From Nonomuraea thailandensis (GTDB taxonomy: Bacteria > Actinomycetota > Actinomycetes > Streptosporangiales > Streptosporangiaceae), in NCBI RefSeq assembly GCF_024172165.1, contig NZ_JAMZEB010000002.1, positions 10,638,501 to 10,702,500 on the forward strand: a stretch of 64,000 nucleotides of DNA, in the 5' to 3' direction. The notes under the pieces are model-generated. The model was not told the DNA's origin. It made no database searches and worked only from the letters and a program-made list of their open reading frames with translations. Every line of letters begins with the position of its first letter. The stretch's first letter is position 1. This document shows positions 58,376 to 64,000 of the stretch, one piece after another. A program made the translations under genes and the position numbers.

Positions 58376-58398
58376 CTAAGTTACGGTGCCTAACTTAG
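58376..58398. promoter_or_regulatory. TetR operator
   Basis: CTAAGTTA-CGGTGCC-TAACTTAG: perfect 8-base arms, 7-base centre, directly upstream of the TetR gene. This is the expected size and place for a TetR dimer site. Confidence 0.7.
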
Positions 58399-58516
58399 AA
58401 GAATGATCAGCCCTCGCGCAAGGAGTCAGGAGCCCCGCCGCTGGACCGGCCACCCACCCGGCGCCCCCGCGCGGGAGCGCCGGCCGCGCCACCACCGCAG
58501 CGCTCGGCCCGCCTGA

Positions 58517-58534
58517 GTGAAAGTTTCACGTGAA
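58517..58534. promoter_or_regulatory. Overlapping palindromes before the DUF574 methyltransferase
   Basis: GTGAAAGTTTCAC (58517-58529, one central base) overlaps TTCACGTGAA (58525-58534, perfect). The first contains the same 11-mer as at 6253-6263, in reverse. They lie about 80 bases before the methyltransferase start. Confidence 0.5.
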
Positions 58535-58612
58535 GCTGTGGCATGAGAGACATGCCCGCTATGCTCGCGGCACGCATCGATGCCGATCACTGGGCCACGG
58601 CGGAAGGTGACC

Positions 58613-59446
58613 ATGAGCGAGGCGTCCCCCGAGCGGATCTGGACCCATCAGGACCCTGATTACCTGCCTCCGGAGATCGACACCAGCAAACCCAGCATCG
58701 CCCGCGTCTACGACGCGTTCCTGGGCGGCAAGGACAACTTCGCGGTCGACCGGGCCATCGCGACGGAGGGCATGAAGCACTTCCCCGACGGCGGCGGCGG
58801 CGCGCGCAACAACCGCGCGATGTTGTTCAGGGGCGTGAAGTTCATGACGGAGCAGGGCATCGACCAGTTCCTCGATGTCGGCTCCGGCCTGCCCACGATG
58901 GACAACACCCACTCCGTCGCCCAGCGCATCAACCCGGACGCCCGCGTCGTCTACGTCGACAACGATCCCATCGTGCTGGCCCACGCCCGGGCGCTGCTGC
59001 AGACCAACGACAACACCCGGGTCATCACCGCCGACATGCGCGAGCCCGAGGCCATCTTCGAGCACCCGAAGGTGCGCGGCTTCCTGGACTTCTCCCGCCC
59101 GATCGGCCTGCTGCTGGTGGCTGTGGTGCACCACCTCGGCGACGACGAAGGCCCGGCGGAGCTGGTGGACACCTACAAGTCCCGCCTGGCCTCCGGCAGC
59201 TACCTCCAGCTCACGCACTTCTGCTCGTGCGCGCCCGAGGTGCGGGCGCTGGAAGGGGTCCTGCTGTCGATGCTGGGCACCGGCAGGGCCCGCGACCTGA
59301 AGGAGATCACCCGCTTCTTCGACGGCCTCGACCTGGTCGAGCCGGGCGTGGTGCACCTGCCGGAGTGGCGTCCGGACGAGCCCGTCAGGCAGCCTCTCGA
59401 CCTGGCCGGCAACTGCATCGCGGGCGGCGTGGGCCGCAAGCCCTGA
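58613..59446 (+). CDS. SAM-dependent methyltransferase of the SAV2177/DUF574 family
   Basis: 277 residues from ATG 58613, GGAAGG 5 bases upstream. It has the family N-terminus KPSIARVYDAFLGGKDNFAV, SAM-binding FLDVGSGLPTMDNTHSVAQ, ARVVYVDNDPIVLAHARALL, and the end FFDGLDLVEPGVVHLPEWRP. It shares the whole architecture with 2431-3213 in this window. The acceptor is unknown. It is probably controlled through the palindromes upstream. Confidence 0.9.
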   Translation: MSEASPERIWTHQDPDYLPPEIDTSKPSIARVYDAFLGGKDNFAVDRAIATEGMKHFPDGGGGARNNRAMLFRGVKFMTEQGIDQFLDVGSGLPTMDNTHSVAQRINPDARVVYVDNDPIVLAHARALLQTNDNTRVITADMREPEAIFEHPKVRGFLDFSRPIGLLLVAVVHHLGDDEGPAELVDTYKSRLASGSYLQLTHFCSCAPEVRALEGVLLSMLGTGRARDLKEITRFFDGLDLVEPGVVHLPEWRPDEPVRQPLDLAGNCIAGGVGRKP

Positions 59447-59478
59447 CCCGCGAGCCCTGACCACGCGGGCTCATCAGT

Positions 59479-59497
59479 CGCGGGTCCTGACCCGCGG
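59479..59497. terminator. Bidirectional terminator
   Basis: CGCGGGT-CCTG-ACCCGCG hairpin between the convergent methyltransferase and P450 genes, next to a weaker GAGCCC/GGGCTC stem (59452-59472). Confidence 0.65.
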
Positions 59498-59500
59498 GGC

Positions 59501-60727
59501 TCACCATTCGAGCCGCAACGCGAGCGGCCCCCGGTGGTCGAGCGTGCCGCGGTACTCGATCCGCTGGTCCGGCACGAGCCGCAGCCCGGGCAGGCGCTCG
59601 GCGAGCAGGCGCAGCGAGATCTCGGCCTGCCGGCGCGCCAGGCCGGCCCCGGGGCAGTAGTGGGGGCCCTGCCCGAAGACCACGTTGGCGTGCGGGGGCC
59701 GGGTGATGTCGAACGTCTCGGCCCGCTCGAAGGCGTCCTCGTCCCGGTTGGCGGAGGCCAGGCAGAGGGCGAACTCGGTGCCCGCGGGGAATTCCCGCCC
59801 CCCGACCTCGGCGTCGGCGGTCGACACCCGCAGGAAGATGTGCGTCGGGGTGTCGTAGCGGGCGATCTCCTCGGCGGCGTTCGGCGCGAGGTCGGGCCGC
59901 TCGCACAGCAGCCGCCACTGGTCCGGCCGGGAGAGGAGCTGGAGCAGGCCGTTGCCGAGCAGCGCCGAGGTGGTGATGTGACCCGGCAGGGCGACGCCCA
60001 GGACCAGGCCGACCAGCTCGGCCATCTCCTCGAAGGACAGCGGCCCGTCGCCCGGGGCGAACGCGGCCAGGTAGGAGCTGATCACGTCGTCGCGGGGCGC
60101 GGCGCGGCGCTCGTTCACGTACCGCTCGATGAGCCGCTGGAAGCGCACCCACGCCCGGGCGCACGCGAGCTGCTCCTCCTCGGAGGCGAACCGGTGCCCC
60201 ATCGAGACGGCCGCCGCGGCCCGGCTGTCGTCCCCGAACGCCGTGCTGTCCTCCTCCGCGAACCCGACGAGCCTGGCGATCACGTCCACGGGCAGCCGGT
60301 TGGCGTACCCGGCCATGAACTCGACGCCGCCGTCCTTGGCGAAGCCGTCGATGAGCTGGGAGGCGCGTTCGGTGACGTACGGCTCGATCGCGGCGACCCG
60401 TTCGGGGGTGAGCGCCGCGGCCGCGGGCGCCCGCCGCCGCCGGTGCTCCTCGCCGTCCATCGTGATGTACGAGCCCCGGTTGGGAAAGCCCTTCTCCAGC
60501 TCCGCGATGAGCGCCGGAGGGAACGGCGCGTACGGCCGCAGGGTGTTGGCCGAGGAGAACCGGCTGCCGTCACGCAGGATCCGGCGTACGTCGGCCATCT
60601 TCGTCACCACCCAGGCCCCCATCACCGGGGAGTAGAACAGCGGCTCCTCCCGGCGGGCCCGCGCGTAGAAGGGGTAGGGATCGGCGTGGTGCTCGTGGAG
60701 CGGTTCGTACAGGTCACCCAGCGACAT
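59501..60727 (-). CDS. Cytochrome P450
   Basis: 408 residues from ATG 60727 (AAGG, 8-base spacer); GTG 60736 and ATG 60733 also lie in frame. Class I bacterial P450: ExxR in EEIARYDTPTHIFLR, heme loop VFGQGPHYCPGAGLARRQAE with the Cys ligand. The I-helix reads VALPGHITTSALL where most relatives have A-G-x-(D/E)-T-T; the acidic residue is Ile here, which may alter oxygen activation or substrate use. No ferredoxin gene is adjacent. It is divergent from an MmyB-type regulator. Substrate unknown. Confidence 0.9.
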   Translation of the reverse strand: MSLGDLYEPLHEHHADPYPFYARARREEPLFYSPVMGAWVVTKMADVRRILRDGSRFSSANTLRPYAPFPPALIAELEKGFPNRGSYITMDGEEHRRRRAPAAAALTPERVAAIEPYVTERASQLIDGFAKDGGVEFMAGYANRLPVDVIARLVGFAEEDSTAFGDDSRAAAAVSMGHRFASEEEQLACARAWVRFQRLIERYVNERRAAPRDDVISSYLAAFAPGDGPLSFEEMAELVGLVLGVALPGHITTSALLGNGLLQLLSRPDQWRLLCERPDLAPNAAEEIARYDTPTHIFLRVSTADAEVGGREFPAGTEFALCLASANRDEDAFERAETFDITRPPHANVVFGQGPHYCPGAGLARRQAEISLRLLAERLPGLRLVPDQRIEYRGTLDHRGPLALRLEW

Positions 60728-60854
60728 GCCCATCACCTTCGCCTGGAAGCCCGGAACGGAAGCCGGGAAGCCTGAACAGCTTGGAGGTCGGGAAGCCTGA
60801 ACAGCTTGAAAGTCCGGAAGATGGCAATTGCCCTGACTATAACCCGGCGCCGGT

Positions 60855-60860
60855 TACCGT
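60855..60860 (+). promoter_or_regulatory. Candidate -10 box, leaderless regulator mRNA
   Basis: TACCGT five bases before ATG 60866, with no Shine-Dalgarno site. It is consistent with a leaderless start. Confidence 0.4.
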
Positions 60861-60865
60861 GGCGT

Positions 60866-61705
60866 ATGACCAGCGAGACCCCCGAGGCCCGGCGGCACCG
60901 CCGCGAGCAGCTCCGCGACTTCCTGCGCGCCTGCCGGGCGCGGCTCACCCCCGGCGACGTCGGCATGGCGGACGCGGGCCGGCGCAGGACCCCGGGGCTG
61001 CGGCGCGAGGAGGTGGCCGTGCTGGCCGGGGTCGGCGTGTCCTGGTACACGTGGCTGGAGCAGGGCCGCGACATCAACGTCTCGGCCGAGGTGCTCGACG
61101 CGATCGGCCGGGCCCTGCGGCTGACCGAGCCGGAGCGCGCCCACCTGTACCTGCTGGCCGGCCTCAACCCGCCGCGTCCCGGCGGCGGGCCCCGCGCCGA
61201 GGTCACCCCGGAGCTGCGGCGGCTGCTCGACGCGTGGGCGCCGCGACCGGCGATCCTGCGGGACAGCCGCTGGAACCTGCTGGCGATCAACGAGGGGACG
61301 CGGGCGGTGTTCGGCTACGACGACACCGATCACAACTGCCTGGTCTCGTTCTTCACCAACGCCCGCTACCGAGGCATGCACGTGCAGTGGGACGCGGTCG
61401 CGCCCGCCGTGGTCGCCGCCTTCCGCGCCGACGCGGGGCACGCGCCCGGCGATCCCGAGTTCGACCGGCTGGTGGCCGACCTCGGCGCGGTGAGCCCCGA
61501 GTTCGCCGAGCTCTGGGCCCGCCACGAGGTGGGCGCCGCCGTCCAGGCGGTGAAGGCGGTGCGCCACCCCGCGGCGGGCGACCTGTTCTTCGAGATGACG
61601 ACCCTGACCGTGGCCGACCGGCCCGACTGGCACCTGGAGCTGTACAACCCGCGGCCCGGGACCGAGGAGCGCCTGTCCAAGGTGGTGGTGTCGGACCCAG
61701 GCTGA
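60866..61705 (+). CDS. XRE-family regulator with MmyB-like ligand-binding domain
   Basis: 279 residues from ATG 60866. HTH: LRDFLRACRARLTPGDVGMA ... RRTPGLRREEVAVLAGVGVS followed by WYTWLEQGRDINVS. The C-terminal MLTR/MmyB domain has PAILRDSRWNLLAINEGTRA and RYRGMHVQWD. Such regulators bind fatty-acid-like ligands and usually control an adjacent SDR or oxidoreductase gene. The SDR gene 44 bases downstream is the likely target, and perhaps the divergent P450. Confidence 0.9.
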   Translation: MTSETPEARRHRREQLRDFLRACRARLTPGDVGMADAGRRRTPGLRREEVAVLAGVGVSWYTWLEQGRDINVSAEVLDAIGRALRLTEPERAHLYLLAGLNPPRPGGGPRAEVTPELRRLLDAWAPRPAILRDSRWNLLAINEGTRAVFGYDDTDHNCLVSFFTNARYRGMHVQWDAVAPAVVAAFRADAGHAPGDPEFDRLVADLGAVSPEFAELWARHEVGAAVQAVKAVRHPAAGDLFFEMTTLTVADRPDWHLELYNPRPGTEERLSKVVVSDPG

Positions 61706-61749
61706 GCACGCACTGTTTCGCCCGCGAGCCGGTCGGCAGGCTGGGTGCC

Positions 61750-62505
61750 ATGACGAAGACACGTTTCGACGGCAAGATCGCGCTCATCACCGGCGGCACG
61801 AGCGGCATGGGCCTGGCCGCCGCCCGCAGGTTGCTCGCCGAGGGCGCGCAGGTGGTCATCACCGGCAGGGACAAGGCCCGCCTGGACACCGCGCTGGACG
61901 ACCTGGGCGGCGGTGACCGCGTGCTCGCCGTCCAGGGCGACGTGGCGGACCTGGCCGGGCTGGACACGCTGACCGCCGCGATCCGCGACCGGTACGGGCG
62001 GCTGGACGTGGTGTTCGCCAACGCGGGCGTCGCCTCGTTCGGCGAGGTCACCGAGGCCGAGTTCGACCGCGTCGTGAACATCAACTTCAAGGGGGTGTTC
62101 TTCACCGTCCACAAGACGCTGCCGCTGCTCGCCGACGGCGCCGCGATCGTGATCAACGCCTCGTGGACGCTGCACCGCGGCCTGCCCGGCGCCTCGATCT
62201 ACGCGGCGACCAAGGCGGCGGTGCACAACCTGGCGCACACGCTCGCGGCCGACCTGGCGCCCAGGGGCATCCGGGTCAACTCGGTCAGCCCCGGCTACAT
62301 CGAGACCCCGATGTTCCACGACAACATCTCCGCAGAGGCCGAGGCCGCCGTGCTCGCCGCGGTGCCCGCAGGTCGCCTGGGCACCGCCGAGGACGTGGCG
62401 GGCGCGGTCGCCTTCCTCGCCTCGGACGAGGCCTCCTACGTCAACGGGCAGGACCTGGTCATCGACGGCGGCCTGGTCGCCACCGCCTCCGGGCTCACGG
62501 GCTGA
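61750..62505 (+). CDS. Short-chain dehydrogenase/reductase (SDR)
   Basis: 251 residues from ATG 61750. NAD(P)-binding ALITGGTSGMGLAAARRLL, VVFANAGVASFGEV, catalytic Ser in IVINASWTLHR, Tyr-x-x-x-Lys in SIYAATKAAVHNLAHTLAAD, SPGYIETPMF and the end YVNGQDLVIDGGLVATASG. A classical SDR that oxidises or reduces an alcohol/ketone. The MmyB-type regulator upstream is its probable controller. It overlaps the convergent acyltransferase gene by 11 bases. Confidence 0.92.
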   Translation: MTKTRFDGKIALITGGTSGMGLAAARRLLAEGAQVVITGRDKARLDTALDDLGGGDRVLAVQGDVADLAGLDTLTAAIRDRYGRLDVVFANAGVASFGEVTEAEFDRVVNINFKGVFFTVHKTLPLLADGAAIVINASWTLHRGLPGASIYAATKAAVHNLAHTLAADLAPRGIRVNSVSPGYIETPMFHDNISAEAEAAVLAAVPAGRLGTAEDVAGAVAFLASDEASYVNGQDLVIDGGLVATASGLTG

Positions 62506-63778
62506 CCCTCGCCCGCGCGCGGATCACGCGGCGGCCCAGCTCCTGGGCGGGCAGCTCGACGAACCGGTAGGCCAGGGTGGCCACGGCGACGACCACGGCC
62601 CCCAGCACCAGCGACCAGGTGACCCGCCCGGCCGGTGAGACCTCGCCCGGGTACGGCACCAGCCGCCGCAGCACCTGCACCGCCAGGGGATGCAGCAGGT
62701 AGACGGAGTAGCTGATCAGCCCGAGCCGTACCAGGAGGGCGGACGGCCGCCGCAGCAGGCGGAAGGCCGCGAAGGTCAGCCAGGCCGCCGCCACGGCCGC
62801 CGACCAGCTCCACCGGAACGCCAGCGCCCGCTCGTCGGACATCCCCCAGCCGGGGCCGAACCAGAGCGCGGCCCCGACGCACACGACGGGCACCAGCCCC
62901 ACCGCCCACCTCGCGCCTCGGTGGAGCTGCCCCTGGTCCAGCCGGCGCAGCGCGGTCCCGGCGAACATGGTGGCCACGATGGCCAGGCTTTGCCAGGCCC
63001 CGATCCGGCTGTTGGCGCCGAGCAGCACGACGGCGAGCACGGCCAGGGCGGCGGCGCCGCACAGGCGTACGCGGTGGCCGCCGCTGAGGACCGCGGCGAG
63101 CCCGGCCACCAGGACGGCGGTCACCACCAGCACGACGGTGCCGACCCCGAGGCCCCGCGACACCGCGCCGGCCGGCAGCAGCCCGCCCGCGAGCACGGCC
63201 GCCATCAGCACGACGAGGGTGCCGGTGGTGCGCGGCCGGCGCGGCGCGACGACGAAGATCGCCGTCACCAGCAGGTAGAACACCATCTCGTAGGAGAGCG
63301 TCCAGAACACGTTGACGACGCTGACCACCTGGAGGAAGTCCTGCAACATGGTCAGGTGGGCCAGGCCGGCCACGGCCGGTTGCTCGCCGAGCTGGGCGGG
63401 CAGCTCCGAGTACACCCGCAGGAGGCCGAACCCGGTCCCGGCCGCCGCCGCGACGATCAGCAGGGGGTAGAGGCGGAACGCCCGGCCGATCCAGAACCCG
63501 GTGACGCTGCCGCGCCGCTCCAGCGAGGCCGGCACCACATAGCCGCTGACCAGGAAGAACACCATGACGCCGTACTGCCCGAAGTCGAACCACGGGCTGA
63601 CGGTCGCGCGGACCTCGGGGAAGAGGGGGTCGAGCAGGTGCTCGAAGAGCACGGCGAGCACGGCCAGGCCGCGCAGGGCGTCCAGCCAGGTCTGCCTGCG
63701 CGACGGCGGAGGCGGCTGCGTACGGACGCCGTCCCGCGGCCCGCCGTCGCCCTTCAGGGCTGCCAGGTTGATAGACAC
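62495..63778 (-). CDS. Membrane acyltransferase, AT3 family
   Basis: 427 residues from GTG 63778, a leaderless start behind TAACGT. About ten membrane helices. AT3 signatures: WLDALRGLAVLAVLFEHLLD, VMVFFLVSGYVVPASLERR, GFWIGRAFRLYPLL and VFWTLSYEMVFYLLV; the end is LISYSVYLLHPLAVQVLRRL and RFVELPAQELGRR. AT3 proteins O-acetylate or acylate extracytoplasmic sugars or antibiotics. The substrate is not evident. It is separate from the SDR gene, which converges with it. Confidence 0.92.
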   Translation of the reverse strand: MSINLAALKGDGGPRDGVRTQPPPPSRRQTWLDALRGLAVLAVLFEHLLDPLFPEVRATVSPWFDFGQYGVMVFFLVSGYVVPASLERRGSVTGFWIGRAFRLYPLLIVAAAAGTGFGLLRVYSELPAQLGEQPAVAGLAHLTMLQDFLQVVSVVNVFWTLSYEMVFYLLVTAIFVVAPRRPRTTGTLVVLMAAVLAGGLLPAGAVSRGLGVGTVVLVVTAVLVAGLAAVLSGGHRVRLCGAAALAVLAVVLLGANSRIGAWQSLAIVATMFAGTALRRLDQGQLHRGARWAVGLVPVVCVGAALWFGPGWGMSDERALAFRWSWSAAVAAAWLTFAAFRLLRRPSALLVRLGLISYSVYLLHPLAVQVLRRLVPYPGEVSPAGRVTWSLVLGAVVVAVATLAYRFVELPAQELGRRVIRARARVSP

Positions 63779-63784
63779 CCGGTC

Positions 63785-63790
63785 ACGTTA
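63785..63790 (-). promoter_or_regulatory. -10 box of the acyltransferase
   Basis: TAACGT on the minus strand lies 6 bases before GTG 63778, which has no Shine-Dalgarno sequence: another leaderless arrangement. Confidence 0.45.
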
Positions 63791-63936
63791 GGGGGTCAAC
63801 CTGAGCGAATGCTCAGAACAAGTCCAGGTCAGGCGGCTTCTTGTCTTGCACGAAACCTATGGTGAATATTCCTTTCCGCGGGATGTCCCGACCCTGTCGC
63901 CCTGCCTAACCTCCGTAGTGAGGGGGAGGTGTCGTC

Positions 63937-64000
63937 ATGAAGATCGTGGTGATCGGTGGGACCGGGCTGATCGGCTCGAAACTGGTGGCCTGGCTGGAGG
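63937..64000 (+). CDS. Start of an NAD(P)-binding (SDR-like/NmrA-type) protein, cut by the window end
   Basis: ATG 63937 with GGGGGAGG 7 bases upstream. The 21 visible residues begin MKIVVIGGTGLIGSKLVAWL, the glycine-rich dinucleotide-binding loop (G-G-T-G-L-I-G) of extended or atypical SDR proteins. The rest lies outside the window. Confidence 0.75.
   Translation, partial: MKIVVIGGTGLIGSKLVAWLE

Overview
High-GC DNA with strong G/C third-position bias, purine-rich Shine-Dalgarno sites mixed with leaderless starts, NarL-type two-component pairs, a PASTA-less Ser/Thr kinase, two SAV2177/DUF574-type methyltransferases and an FxSxx-COOH peptide system together point to a soil actinomycete, most likely of the Streptosporangiaceae/Nonomuraea kind (the genus is inference). 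I saw no rRNA, tRNA, CRISPR array, transposase or integrase.

Left part (1-15 kb): a secreted trypsin-fold protein whose catalytic Ser position is Asp, small secreted and acetyltransferase genes, then a pectin/hemicellulose locus. A pectinesterase and a pectate lyase (each with a ricin-type carbohydrate module that is almost identical at the DNA level) are transcribed leftward. A LacI regulator with good operator palindromes lies between them and a rightward operon encoding two sugar ABC permeases, a cytoplasmic GH43 glycosidase, a binding lipoprotein, a PL1 lyase and a PL1-CE8 fusion whose pectinesterase half has lost catalytic residues. No ABC ATPase is present, as is usual in actinomycetes, where a shared MsiK-type ATPase is used.

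Middle part (15-40 kb): a six-repeat beta-propeller protein, a lipase-like alpha/beta hydrolase, small hypothetical genes, a NarL-type two-component system, a divergent VOC/pobA pair with palindromic operators, an AroQ chorismate mutase, a three-gene operon (Cys-rich double-psi-barrel-like protein, Tat-exported protein, MauE/DoxX membrane protein), a methyltransferase, an M20 peptidase, a V8-like protease whose ribosome binding site sits in a perfect hairpin, a 43-residue Arg-tailed peptide, a class C serine hydrolase, a second two-component system, an HtrA-like protease, a glucose/sorbosone dehydrogenase-PKD protein with a Tat-exported TIM-barrel protein, and a glycerophosphodiesterase.

Right part (40-64 kb): the most distinctive region is 40.7-47.3 kb. 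It is an FxSxx-COOH ribosomal peptide locus: precursor fxsA, radical SAM/SPASM maturase fxsB and NB-ARC/TPR protein fxsT. Downstream of fxsA, on the same strand, are an nSTAND-type ATPase and a small membrane protein. It is followed by a lone XRE regulator, a quinone oxidoreductase-like protein, a ddl-murF pair facing an Asp/Glu racemase, an Rrf2-MFS operon, an MBL-fold hydrolase, a secreted chorismate mutase, a membrane Ser/Thr kinase, a TetR regulator with its own operator, a second DUF574 methyltransferase, a cytochrome P450, an MmyB-type regulator with an SDR enzyme, an acyltransferase, and the first codons of a nucleotide-sugar/NAD(P)-binding type protein cut by the window end.
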